Assembly (NCBI GenBank): GCA_041746135.1
Contig: JBGTHQ010000023.1
Span: 1 to 64,000, forward strand
Length of the DNA stretch: 64,000 bases
DNA from: Alg239-R122 sp041746135
GTDB lineage: Bacteria > Pseudomonadota > Alphaproteobacteria > Sphingomonadales > Sphingomonadaceae
Reading direction: 5' to 3'
Shown here: piece after piece, positions 45,999 to 54,837 of the stretch
Numbering within the stretch: position 1 is the first letter of the stretch
Layout: every line of letters starts with the position of its first letter
Program-made: the position numbers and the translations under genes
Notes under the pieces: generated by a model
Databases searched by the model: none
Seen by the model: only the letters and a program-made list of their open reading frames with translations
What the model was told of the DNA's origin: nothing

Positions 45999-48900
45999 AT
46001 GGCAATTTACAACCTCCCTCCGCTGAAGAACGACAAGTTCGCCGATCCCGACCGGACCGGGATATGGGAACCGTCCGGACGACTGGACGACATGGCGTCC
46101 TCGCTGGTGATCGCGGCAGAAGATGTCGATATTGACGGGCTGAAATCTCTGCCCGACCCGTGGGCAAGGCCGCTGTTGTTTTCGCAGGCCCTGACCACCG
46201 CCGGTCATGTCGCCGCCCATGACGCGCGCAGCCAGTGGCGCGGATTGCTCGCGCTTCTGGGTCTGCGCAATTTCTTTGCCGACAGTTACATCCTTTCGTT
46301 CCTGAACGTCGATCTGAACGAGAATGTCGGCAGCCCTGGTTTCCGGCGGATGCTGCGTCAGCTTATGCCGCGCGAGACCATTACCCGCGATGCCGACTGG
46401 AGCAAAATCGGTGTCATCACTTTTCAGGCCACGTCGCAGGATGTCTTTTCAACGGGCGCGCCCCAAGCGATCGGCCTGATGGTGCCCAATTGCCTGGTCG
46501 CCCCTGCAAAAGGCGCGCGCAAAATCATTCACAAGGATATTCCATGGATGCGCGACGGTCTGTCCGATCCGGTGCAGAGCAGCGGTATGTCCGCCGCGCA
46601 CTGGGTGGCGCTGCACGATTATCTGGGCAAGATATTCCTGCACCTGAACCAGCCCGGCCTGCCCGAAGAGGCGAAATTCATCCGCGACCAGATTCGCGAT
46701 TTCGGGGACGCGTGCCATGCCAAGATGGCGGAGGCCAACGCCGCGCCTTTCGATCTGGATTATGAAACCGGCACGGACAATTTGCCGAGCACTTTCTACG
46801 CGCCGCTCAACACCGTACCGAAACAGCCCGATACCAGCCGCGGCCCCAAGTCGCAGCTGTTGTTGAAACTGCGCGAACAGGACGGCCGACCGGTCATTGG
46901 CAGCGTGGCCAAGGGTATTATCCTGATCGATCCCGAAATCGCAACGCGCACCTTCAACATGCCGCCACAGGATATCGGCGTGTGGGGCAGCTATACGCTG
47001 GCACAGGCGGAAAATCCGCATATTCTGGGCAAGATTACCGAAGAGGCGGCACGCGAGGGCTACGCCGTGTTGACCCCCGGTTCCTTGCTGACGGCCAAGC
47101 TGACCAGCATCGACAATGGCGGGCGTGTCGACGCGCATATGAAGGAATGGGCCAATTTCCTGTTGCCGATTAGTCCCGCGGCGCTGTTGTTGCTCGGCCG
47201 CGAAAATATTGCCAACCAGTTGCGGCTGGTCGACAAGGGCGACGCATATGAAGTCCATCTCGAGCTCGATATCCTTCCCTCCAACAACAGGGATCCCGGA
47301 CGGACACACAAGATCGTCCGGCGCTATTCGAAAAAACAGGATCTCGTATCGGGCGGCATTAACGAAGATCTCGTGCTATGGCCCAATATCAGCAATAACA
47401 GCTGGCCGTGGACATTCATGCGCTACAGCTTCAATCCCAATTACGACATGCGTCCGCGCTTCGCCGTATCGGGGCGAAGCCTGGCTGACATGATTGAAAT
47501 ACGGGCGGGCGACAGCACATCGGTCGCCATTTCGCTGCTCCGCGATCTGGCATCGCCCGGCGATCTGGTGGCCGAGCGCGGGGACAGTTTCTTCCATGGC
47601 GATATGGGCGAAATCAAGGATGCCGAAGGCAATCTGGTAATGCAGCGCGTCGCCTTTGCCGATCTGCAGAACGCGGTCGGGGAACAGCATATACTGGGCA
47701 AGGGTGCCGAAGCTGTATTCTTCGCCGCTGACAGCAACGACCAGGGCGATCTGACGCCAGCCGGATGCATATTGCTGCCGCGGGCGAACCGCCCGACCCA
47801 GCAGGGCGAACTGCATATCGCGATCGATTTCGGAACCACCAATACGGTCGTCTATTCGAGTGCGGGCCGCACGTCGCAGCCGATCAGTTTCGCCAACCGG
47901 CTGGTACAGCCGCTGGCGCATGTCGCCGCCGAAAACGACCAGTTCGCACTCGATTGCGTCGAGTTTTTCCCGGCGCACATGCAAAATTCGCCGTTCCCGA
48001 CGGTGATGAAGCGCCGCAAGTTCGACATGCAGGGGACCAGCACGGTCCAGCGGCTGACCAGCTTTCCCTATCACGGCATGGCCGACATGATTTTTTTCAT
48101 GCCCGATACCGAAAACCGGTTGAAGGAAACGCTCAAGATGATGGAGGGCGACAATCTCGTCTTCCAGCTGAAATGGGACACCGACCCCAAGGTGCGGCGC
48201 ATGGTCAAGCGCTTCCTGCGCCAGTTGATCCTGATGAGCTGCGTCGAGGCTATGGACAAGGGATACCTGCCCGAAAACATCAAATGGCATTTCTCCTATC
48301 CGCAGGCCTGGAAGAACACACAGGCGCACGATTTCAAATCGTCGGCGACACAGGCGTGGCGGGAAATTATGTCGCCCATTACAGGCGCCAACGTCCCGGC
48401 AAAAGACTATCTGCATTTCGAAACCGAGGGTGCAGCCGCCTTGCGCTATTTCGTCAACGGCGCCGAACATGCGGGCCAAGCGGGCAGCATGGTCGCGATG
48501 TTCGATATCGGCGGCGGCACCACCGAAATTGCGCTGTTCAAAAACGAACGCACCATCTGGCGCAGCTCGTTCCGCATTGCGGGCGGGCATTTTTTCACGC
48601 GCTTTCTGGCCAATAATCACGAGATTTTCGACGAAATGGGCGACCGCGAATTTCGCAGCGCGATGGAAAATTTCGGGGCCGACAAAAGTATGCACGACAT
48701 GGTCGAGCTGCAGGTCAGCCAGCCCGGTTTCAACGACAAGTTCGGCAAGAGCTATACGATGTTCAGCGATACCGATTTTGGCAAGGGCCTGCGCCACTCG
48801 GCGTCTACCGCACTCGCGGGCATGTTCTATTATACCGGACTGGTGCTGCGCAAATGCCTGGCTGACGGGGTCATCACCGCACGCGATGTCGGCGATATCA

Positions 48901-49586
48901 CGATTGCTTTTGCCGGACGCGGGGCGAGCTTTTTCCGATTGCTGGGCGACATGCAGGATTCGGGCAGCTATCTTTCGCAGCTTTCAGCGATCATCGCCGA
49001 CGTCGCGCTGGCTCAGGACGAACCGGCCGATGCCGATCATACCGGCGCAGACGGTCCGCGCGAATGGACCCCGTCCGCGTCGCGCCTGACCGGTCTGTTT
49101 TCCGCGCAGCCCAAACATGAAGTCGCGAGCGGCATGCTGTGCGATCCGCTCGACATATCGAGCAGCCTGGTCACCAATGCGACTCCGCTGGGCGAATATG
49201 TGACGCTTGTCAACAACGGCGTACGCACGCACATGCCGCCCACCAGCGCGATCGAAACGATCGACAAGGGCGCGCAGTTGGAAGATGTGGGCGACCGCGA
49301 ATTCCGGAACTTCATCGAATTGCTGCGGTTGCGGCTGGGGCTCGATATCGGGCTGGAAACGAAAAACGGACTGGCCAAGCGCGAGATAGACAATCGCGCG
49401 CGGCGCGAATTCAGCGGCAATTTGCGCGATTTGGCCCGCGATATGGATGACGATGATGCGGAGGATACGCAGGAGATCGAACCGCCCTTCATCTCCAAAT
49501 TGCGCGCGCTTGTCGAGATATTGAGCAAACCTGTGGACGAGCGCAAGGACATGGTTTCGGTCAAGCGGAGGGACGCGCAATGGTAA
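45999..49586 (+). CDS. Large protein with C-terminal actin/Hsp70-fold ATPase domain
   Basis: A 1195-residue soluble protein. Residues 1 to about 600 form an unrecognised region that includes 'LPDPWARPLLFSQAL' and 'QWRGLLALLGLRNFF'. The C-terminal half has the actin/Hsp70 nucleotide site. Phosphate-1 is D610-FGTTNT, phosphate-2 is D836-IGGGTTE, and an adenosine-type loop lies at G973-RGAS ('IAFAGRGASFF'). No Hsp70 substrate-binding domain follows; the end is helical and acidic. Such a fold binds ATP and may hydrolyse it or polymerise. It sits between the tubulin-like gene (34-base gap) and a membrane protein gene whose ATG it overlaps by seven bases. Confidence 0.82.
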   Translation: MAIYNLPPLKNDKFADPDRTGIWEPSGRLDDMASSLVIAAEDVDIDGLKSLPDPWARPLLFSQALTTAGHVAAHDARSQWRGLLALLGLRNFFADSYILSFLNVDLNENVGSPGFRRMLRQLMPRETITRDADWSKIGVITFQATSQDVFSTGAPQAIGLMVPNCLVAPAKGARKIIHKDIPWMRDGLSDPVQSSGMSAAHWVALHDYLGKIFLHLNQPGLPEEAKFIRDQIRDFGDACHAKMAEANAAPFDLDYETGTDNLPSTFYAPLNTVPKQPDTSRGPKSQLLLKLREQDGRPVIGSVAKGIILIDPEIATRTFNMPPQDIGVWGSYTLAQAENPHILGKITEEAAREGYAVLTPGSLLTAKLTSIDNGGRVDAHMKEWANFLLPISPAALLLLGRENIANQLRLVDKGDAYEVHLELDILPSNNRDPGRTHKIVRRYSKKQDLVSGGINEDLVLWPNISNNSWPWTFMRYSFNPNYDMRPRFAVSGRSLADMIEIRAGDSTSVAISLLRDLASPGDLVAERGDSFFHGDMGEIKDAEGNLVMQRVAFADLQNAVGEQHILGKGAEAVFFAADSNDQGDLTPAGCILLPRANRPTQQGELHIAIDFGTTNTVVYSSAGRTSQPISFANRLVQPLAHVAAENDQFALDCVEFFPAHMQNSPFPTVMKRRKFDMQGTSTVQRLTSFPYHGMADMIFFMPDTENRLKETLKMMEGDNLVFQLKWDTDPKVRRMVKRFLRQLILMSCVEAMDKGYLPENIKWHFSYPQAWKNTQAHDFKSSATQAWREIMSPITGANVPAKDYLHFETEGAAALRYFVNGAEHAGQAGSMVAMFDIGGGTTEIALFKNERTIWRSSFRIAGGHFFTRFLANNHEIFDEMGDREFRSAMENFGADKSMHDMVELQVSQPGFNDKFGKSYTMFSDTDFGKGLRHSASTALAGMFYYTGLVLRKCLADGVITARDVGDITIAFAGRGASFFRLLGDMQDSGSYLSQLSAIIADVALAQDEPADADHTGADGPREWTPSASRLTGLFSAQPKHEVASGMLCDPLDISSSLVTNATPLGEYVTLVNNGVRTHMPPTSAIETIDKGAQLEDVGDREFRNFIELLRLRLGLDIGLETKNGLAKREIDNRARREFSGNLRDLARDMDDDDAEDTQEIEPPFISKLRALVEILSKPVDERKDMVSVKRRDAQW

Positions 49587-50617
49587 GGAAAATTGCAAGC
49601 AAAAGCAGTATGGTCAGGGCCGTGCGCAGCGGCTTTGTCTGCGCCGCCTTACTGCTCGCGGGTTGTACCGAACAGCCTGTGTCCGCACAGCGCGTCGAGG
49701 TCACCAATTCTCAGCTGGAAGACGGGCAGATGCCCGTCGTGCAGGACGTCAGCAATGCCGAATTGATGCAGCAGCACGAGCGACTGGGCGAAGAGCTGGA
49801 GACTTTGCGTACCGCGATGCGCGATACGCGCGCGAGCGGCACGATAACATGGTTGGCGGGACTGCTCGGCCTGGGCCTTGGCATCGCGCTGATGGCGCTG
49901 CTCGGCGCATTGCGCCGCAGACGAGGTTCCAAACAAGGTAGGACAAGATCAGAGGCACACAGCGAACCTGAGCGGGATCACGCGCTGGAGGATTTGCGCC
50001 AATCCCAGAAAATCGAGTTCGACCGGATATCGCGCGAACTGGTGGACATCGGCATGAAAGTCACGCGGCTGGACAAGGCGGCCCTGCCCGCAGCGGCCGG
50101 TACTGGCGCAATCCGGCAACCTGTAGAAACGCACCGGTCCATGGCGGAGCCTGCGGGTGCGGGGACGGAAAATATGTATGCCCCTGTCGATACGCGCCGT
50201 CCGGACCCGAAAGCGCAATCCGCCCCCACCGGCGCGTCCGGCCAGGCTGACAGAATTGCAGAGTCGTTCAATGCGATCAACAGCGCCAGCACATTGGCCG
50301 ACTTTGAACAGCTGCACAGCCCGCAGCCGTTCAGCAACATGCGCGATCAGGGAACCGACCAGATTTTCGAAAACGACATTGCCCGGTTCTGGCTGATCCG
50401 GGATTCCTCCGACGACAACCGCGGCTATCTGATGCCCGGGTCGGACGCGATTCGCAACTGGGTGAAATACCGCAAGGAGACGGTGGACAATCCTTTCGGG
50501 TATCATTTCGACCTGACCCAAGGCGAGGAATTGCGCGTGCAGCGGCCCGCCCGGGTCGTCAAATCCGCGGAAGGGTGGAAGCTGGAAGCCAAGGGAATGT
50601 TGTCGGGTATGCAGTAA
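49580..50617 (+). CDS. Lipoprotein-like membrane protein with the locus-specific shared domain
   Basis: A 345-residue protein. The N-terminus reads as a lipoprotein signal (lipobox LAGC, Cys29). A short outside coiled coil (about 58-82), a membrane helix (88-111) with a basic stop 'LRRRRGSK', a helical stretch and a Pro/Ala-rich linker follow. The C-terminal domain (224-345) is homologous to residues 109-230 of the protein at 40316-42025 ('FNAINSASTLADF', 'ARFWLIRDSSDDNRGYLMPGSD', 'NPFGYHFDLTQGEELRVQRPARVV'). Predicted topology puts this domain in the cytoplasm. The gene overlaps the Hsp70-like gene by seven bases and ends the operon. Confidence 0.78.
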   Translation: MVRKIASKSSMVRAVRSGFVCAALLLAGCTEQPVSAQRVEVTNSQLEDGQMPVVQDVSNAELMQQHERLGEELETLRTAMRDTRASGTITWLAGLLGLGLGIALMALLGALRRRRGSKQGRTRSEAHSEPERDHALEDLRQSQKIEFDRISRELVDIGMKVTRLDKAALPAAAGTGAIRQPVETHRSMAEPAGAGTENMYAPVDTRRPDPKAQSAPTGASGQADRIAESFNAINSASTLADFEQLHSPQPFSNMRDQGTDQIFENDIARFWLIRDSSDDNRGYLMPGSDAIRNWVKYRKETVDNPFGYHFDLTQGEELRVQRPARVVKSAEGWKLEAKGMLSGMQ

Positions 50618-50672
50618 TGCCCTCTCAATAGTTTCGCACGCGGAGAGGGTTAGAGGATGGTCCGACAGTCCT

Positions 50673-52067
50673 TCAGCACTCCACCACATTGACGGCTAGG
50701 CCGCCCTGGCTGGTTTCCTTGTATTTCTTAGACATATCCTGCCCCGTCTGCCGCATGGTTTCGATCACCTGATCCAGGCTGACGCGCAACTGATCGGGGG
50801 CATGCAGCGCCAAACGGGCGGCGTTGACCGCCTTGACAGCGCCGATGGCATTGCGCTCGATACACGGGATCTGCACCAGCCCGCCCACGGGGTCGCAGGT
50901 AAGGCCCAAATTATGTTCCATACCGATTTCGGCTGCGCTGGTCACCTTCAGCGGGCTGGCGCCCCAGATCGCGGCCAGCCCTCCGGCCGCCATCGAACAG
51001 GCCACGCCAACTTCGCCCTGGCACCCCATTTCCGCGCCCGATATCGAGGCGCGCTGTTTGTAGAGCAGGCCGATGCCGCCCGCAGTCAGGAGGAATTTGC
51101 GCGTCGATTTCGCCTGCACTGAGGCGTCCAGTCCGCGTTCCCGGCGGCAATAATGCCGGATGACCGCGGGAATGATACCGGCTGCGCCGTTGGTGGGGGC
51201 CGTCACCACCTGTCCGCCGCTGGCATTTTCCTCGTTCACCGCCATGGCATAGACGTTAAGCCAGTCGAACAGCTGTTCCTGCTCGTTCGAGATCGGGTTG
51301 GTGCACAGTTTCGACCACATGGCGGGCGCGCGGCGCTTGACCTTGAGCGATCCGGGCAGCACGCCCCCATCGCGGTCCAGCCCGCGGTCGATACACTTCA
51401 TCATTACCGTGGAAATGTGGTCGAGCGCGGCATTGGTTTCCTCGCGCGGCCGCATCGCATCCTCGTTGGCACCGATCAGTTCGTGGATGGCAAGATTGTG
51501 CTGCGCGCACAAAGCCAGCATTTCATCGGCGGAGCCGAACGGATAGGGCACCTCGTTGCCAGCCTTTACTATGTCGTTAGTGACCGGCATTTCCAGTTGT
51601 TTCTGCGACGCGATAAAGCCGCCGCCGGTCGAATAATATTGCCGGTCGCGCGCAATACTGCCGGTCGCATCATAGGCAAGCAGGCGCATGCCGTTTGGGT
51701 GAAGATCGCAGGGCGCATCGAAATCGAAAACGATATCACGGGCGGGATCGAAAGCGATGCGGCGCGTGCCGCCCAGCGACAAGGCTCCGGTTTCGTACAC
51801 CTTTGTGACATCGCCGTCCGCACGCAGCGGATCCATCGTTTCGGGCTTGAGGCCCATCAGACCCAGGATGACCGCCTTGGGCGTCGCGTGCCCCTTGCCG
51901 GTCAGCGCCAGCGAACCTTGCAAGTGCGCTTCGACTCTAACCGTCCGATCGAACAGGTTTTTGCGCTTCAGGCCGTTCAGGAAGCGCGCGGATATACGCA
52001 TCGGCCCCACGGTATGCGAACTGGACGGACCGATGCCGACACGGAAAAGATCGAGAACCGAAAGCAT
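50673..52067 (-). CDS. sdaA: L-serine ammonia-lyase, iron-sulphur type
   Basis: A 464-residue single-chain serine deaminase forming pyruvate and ammonia. It opens 'MLSVLDLFRVGIGPSSSHTVGPMRISARFL' and contains 'RRIAFDPARDIVFDF', 'GGQVVTAPTNGAAGIIPAVIRHY', 'GCQGEVGVACSMAAGGLAAIWG' and 'LGLTCDPVGGLVQIPCIERNAIGA'. The cysteines in the last two blocks are the iron-sulphur ligands of the family. ATG 52067 matches the usual start; the frame continues upstream. Last residues 'GGLAVNVVEC' are typical. It is separate from the adjacent TetR gene. Confidence 0.95.
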   Translation of the reverse strand: MLSVLDLFRVGIGPSSSHTVGPMRISARFLNGLKRKNLFDRTVRVEAHLQGSLALTGKGHATPKAVILGLMGLKPETMDPLRADGDVTKVYETGALSLGGTRRIAFDPARDIVFDFDAPCDLHPNGMRLLAYDATGSIARDRQYYSTGGGFIASQKQLEMPVTNDIVKAGNEVPYPFGSADEMLALCAQHNLAIHELIGANEDAMRPREETNAALDHISTVMMKCIDRGLDRDGGVLPGSLKVKRRAPAMWSKLCTNPISNEQEQLFDWLNVYAMAVNEENASGGQVVTAPTNGAAGIIPAVIRHYCRRERGLDASVQAKSTRKFLLTAGGIGLLYKQRASISGAEMGCQGEVGVACSMAAGGLAAIWGASPLKVTSAAEIGMEHNLGLTCDPVGGLVQIPCIERNAIGAVKAVNAARLALHAPDQLRVSLDQVIETMRQTGQDMSKKYKETSQGGLAVNVVEC

Positions 52068-52185
52068 GGCGATGCTGTAGCGAATAAGCGGTACGCTTTG
52101 CCACTGAAATCGGAGGAGGCTTTCGATAGGTCGCATGCTTGCGCGCCGCGCCGACTTTGCGGGCAGCGCTTCAGGAACAATTATC

Positions 52186-52845
52186 TTATCCCATTTTCTT
52201 GGCGCTTGCATAGCTGACCAGAAACAGGTCGACGGCACTGGTGATGCGCTTGAGCGTTTTGGCTTTGACCTGTTCGCTGCGGGGTTGGCCCATGCGGCGT
52301 TCTAGGTCGGACATACCCTTGATCATGCCGGCCAGATGCTCGGCAGCCTCCACCGTATCGCTGATATCCAGCTTGCCGGTATCGACGGCCTTGCTGAGCA
52401 ATGCGGACAGCGCGCCATGCAGGCGGCGGGGACCAGAATCCAGAAACAGCTGGCCGATAATGGGATTGTTTTCCGCTTCGACCGCCATATGGCGTTCGAA
52501 CCGCACCATTTCCTCGCGCTCCAGAAACGCGGTCATTTCCAGACCGAAATTAATGAGCGTATCGCGTATGCCCCGATCGGACAGGTTCGCGAAATCCAGC
52601 TTTTCCCGCATCGTGTCGCATTCGCTTTGCACGGCGGCAGCAAATAGATCCTCTTTCGATCCGAAACGGTTATAGACCGTCACTTTCGACACGTCCGCCC
52701 GCGCCGCTATCGATTCGATGCTGGCTTGCGAGAAACCCTGGCTGAAAAACTCGGTTCTTGCGGCCGCTATAATCTGCGCCATTTTGGCCGTATCAACGGG
52801 ACGACCCCGGCCCGATTTTGATTTTTTCGAAATGCGACTTGACAT
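52186..52845 (-). CDS. TetR family repressor of the adjacent ABC exporter operon
   Basis: A 219-residue regulator. A basic tail precedes the HTH 'IIAAARTEFFSQGFSQASIESIAARADVSKVTVYNRFGSKEDLFAAAV', and a helical ligand domain ends 'AVDLFLVSYAS'. It is divergent from the permease gene across 51 bases that contain one palindrome, so it most likely represses both itself and the exporter operon. The inducer is presumably a substrate of the exporter (inference). Confidence 0.92.
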   Translation of the reverse strand: MSSRISKKSKSGRGRPVDTAKMAQIIAAARTEFFSQGFSQASIESIAARADVSKVTVYNRFGSKEDLFAAAVQSECDTMREKLDFANLSDRGIRDTLINFGLEMTAFLEREEMVRFERHMAVEAENNPIIGQLFLDSGPRRLHGALSALLSKAVDTGKLDISDTVEAAEHLAGMIKGMSDLERRMGQPRSEQVKAKTLKRITSAVDLFLVSYASAKKMG

Positions 52846-52866
52846 TAATGAACGTATCCGTTTAAT
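52839..52866 (+). promoter_or_regulatory. Promoter of the ABC exporter operon
   Basis: A perfect -35 TTGACA (52839-52844), a 16-base spacer and TTTAAT (52861-52866, five of six) face the permease gene. The start of transcription would be near 52873. The -35 lies over the first codon of the tetR gene and the -10 lies in the middle of the palindromic operator. Confidence 0.7.
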
Positions 52867-52882
52867 TAAACGTAAGCGTTCA
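52849..52882. promoter_or_regulatory. 34-bp palindromic operator for the TetR repressor
   Basis: Outer arms are TGAACG (52849-52854) and CGTTCA (52877-52882). The core CGTTTAATTAAACG (52859-52872) is a perfect palindrome, and the two four-base joints differ. The centre falls at the -10 of the operon promoter, so binding would block RNA polymerase. Both divergent starts flank it. The size fits two TetR dimers or one extended site. Confidence 0.75.
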
Positions 52883-52896
52883 ATATATGCATATGC

Positions 52897-54090
52897 ATGC
52901 CCCGCGGCAAGCGCAATGTAGTAGAGGCCTTTCGCTATGCGTCAATTACCATGACCTGGATTGCAATACGCATGCTGACCGGCGACCGGCAGAAGTTTTT
53001 CGGCTTGCTGTTCGGTGTCGCCTTTTCCGCGCTCCTCATCACGCAGCAGCTGACGATTTTCGTGAACCTGATCGAACGCGGCGCGACCGCCGTCTATAAC
53101 GTGCCCACGGCCGATATCTGGGTTATGGACACGGTCACGCGGACCACCGACGTCGCTTTGCCCATGCCCTCGACCGCGCTCGACAAGGTGCGCTCCGTCG
53201 CGGGGGTGGATTGGGCCGTACCGATGCTGCGATCCGGGGCAACGATCCGAACGCCGGAAGGCGATCTTGAAGGCGTCAGCGTGGTCGGAGTCGACGATGC
53301 GACGCTGATCGGAATGCCGGACAGGATAATGAAAGGCGACCGGCAAAGCCTGTATGAACCCGATGCGGTCTTTATCGACGCGGTCGGTGCTTCGAAACTT
53401 TTTGCCAAAGGCGTGGATCCGGTGGGCATCAGGCTGGAACTGAATGATCGCCGCGCGGTGATCCGCGGCGTCGTCGACGTAAATCCCTCATTTACCGCGC
53501 AGGTCGTGCTCTATACCCGCTATTCCAATGCGCTGTCGTTCGTGCCCGGGACACGAAACCGCATGACGTTCGTGCTGGCGCACGCGGCGAATGGTCTCGC
53601 ACCCGAAGACGTAGCGGCCCGTATCATGCGCGACACCTCGCTCAAAGCCCGCACCCGTGACCAGTTTGCTCAGGACGGCATTGATTTCATTATTGAAAAT
53701 ACCGGCATTCCCATCAATTTCGGGATTACCGTGGCTTTGGGTTTTATCGTTGGCGTCGCGATCGTCGGGCTGACATTCAGCCTTTTTATCCGCGACAATA
53801 TCAAACAGTTCGGCGCGCTCAAGGCGATCGGCGTGACCAACCGGAAAATCCGGCTGATGGTTGCGGCGCAGGCGATGCTTGTGGGCTTGGTGGGATACGG
53901 GATCGGATTGTTGCTTGCCGTCACGTTCATCTCGGTCGGCAGCGCCAATTCCCCGGATTTCAAGGGATTCTACGTGCCCTGGCAAATTCCGCTGCTGACC
54001 GCGGCGGTGACTCTTGCCATGATTCTCATCACCGGATGGCTCGCATTGCGTTCGGTACTGAAGACAGAGCCGGCGGAGGTGTTCCGGTGA
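52897..54090 (+). CDS. ABC transporter permease, FtsX/DevC type
   Basis: A 397-residue inner-membrane protein. The first helix (about 35-60, 'KFFGLLFGVAFSALLITQQLTIFV') is followed by a large periplasmic domain (60-270) and three helices near the end ('ITVALGFIVGVAIVGLTFSLFI', 'MLVGLVGYGIGLLLAVTF', 'LLTAAVTLAMILITGWLAL'). This is the FtsX/MacB-like layout, and 'IAIRMLTGDRQKFFGLLFG' resembles DevC. ATG 52897 is used; an ATG at 52951 ('MTWIAIRMLTGD') has the more usual family start. Neither has a clear ribosome site. The stop overlaps the ATPase start (GTGA). Confidence 0.85.
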   Translation: MPRGKRNVVEAFRYASITMTWIAIRMLTGDRQKFFGLLFGVAFSALLITQQLTIFVNLIERGATAVYNVPTADIWVMDTVTRTTDVALPMPSTALDKVRSVAGVDWAVPMLRSGATIRTPEGDLEGVSVVGVDDATLIGMPDRIMKGDRQSLYEPDAVFIDAVGASKLFAKGVDPVGIRLELNDRRAVIRGVVDVNPSFTAQVVLYTRYSNALSFVPGTRNRMTFVLAHAANGLAPEDVAARIMRDTSLKARTRDQFAQDGIDFIIENTGIPINFGITVALGFIVGVAIVGLTFSLFIRDNIKQFGALKAIGVTNRKIRLMVAAQAMLVGLVGYGIGLLLAVTFISVGSANSPDFKGFYVPWQIPLLTAAVTLAMILITGWLALRSVLKTEPAEVFR

Positions 54091-54794
54091 ACGCGCAGGA
54101 AGCAGCCATTTCGCTCGGCAATATCGTCAAGGAATTTGGCGCCGGGGGACAGTCGGTGCGGGTATTGCACGGGATCGACGCTAACATCCGCTCGGGTGAG
54201 CTCACCTATCTTGTGGGCGAATCGGGATCGGGCAAAACCACGCTTATTTCCATAATCGCCGGAATACTTTATCCTACCGAAGGCAATGTGCACGTATTCG
54301 GGCAGGATATCTACGCCCTGTCGGACAATGATCTGGTCAAATTCCGGCTGGGCACGATCGGCTTTATTTTCCAGCAATATAATCTGATTCCAACCCTGAC
54401 TGCCGCGGAGAATGCGGCGGTGCCGCTGGTAGCTGCCGGGATAAAGCGCGAACCCGCAGTCGCGCGCGGCCGCGCCATACTGGAGAAGCTGAATATCGCG
54501 GATCAATCCGACAAATTGCCGCGTCAGCTGTCGGGCGGGCAACAACAGCGCGTGGCGATCGCCCGCGCTCTGGTGCACGAGCCCCGGTTGGTGGTTTGCG
54601 ACGAACCGACAGCGGCGCTCGATGCGAAATCAGGGCGGCGGGTGATGGATTTGTTGCGCGAAGTGGCGCTGGCCGAAGAACGCGCGGTGATTATCGTGAC
54701 ACATGACAACCGGATTTTCGATCTCGCGGATCGCATTTTGGTGATGGAAGACGGCCGCATTACCCATGACGGCACGGAAATGCCGGACGAATAA
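54087..54794 (+). CDS. ABC transporter ATP-binding protein, MacB/DevA type
   Basis: A 235-residue ATPase: Walker A G44-ESGSGKTT, Q-loop 'FIFQQYNLIPTLTAAENA', signature 'QLSGGQQQRVAIARAL', Walker B 'LVVCDEPTAALD' and H-loop 'IIVTHD'. Subclass features are those of LolD/MacB/DevA. GTG 54087 overlaps the permease stop and follows GGAGG; the frame reaches further upstream, but that would lie deep inside the permease gene. Confidence 0.93.
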   Translation: MNAQEAAISLGNIVKEFGAGGQSVRVLHGIDANIRSGELTYLVGESGSGKTTLISIIAGILYPTEGNVHVFGQDIYALSDNDLVKFRLGTIGFIFQQYNLIPTLTAAENAAVPLVAAGIKREPAVARGRAILEKLNIADQSDKLPRQLSGGQQQRVAIARALVHEPRLVVCDEPTAALDAKSGRRVMDLLREVALAEERAVIIVTHDNRIFDLADRILVMEDGRITHDGTEMPDE

Positions 54795-54837
54795 TCAGCT
54801 TCGGTTACATACATAGAGAACAGGACAAGAGGTTCAC

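Noticed and set aside
47376..48797. 473-codon minus-strand frame in the Hsp70-like gene
   Set aside because: Covers the complement of the ATP-binding motifs, which are clearly real on the plus strand.
40316..50617. Prophage or plasmid segregation module (tubulin plus actin)
   Set aside because: No integrase, capsid, replication or centromere-like repeats are nearby, and four of six proteins have membrane or envelope signals, which does not fit TubZ or ParM systems.
50620..50649. CCCTCTC / GAGAGGG inverted repeat as a terminator of the novel operon
   Set aside because: The seven-base stem closes a 16-base loop and no T-run follows; too weak to call.
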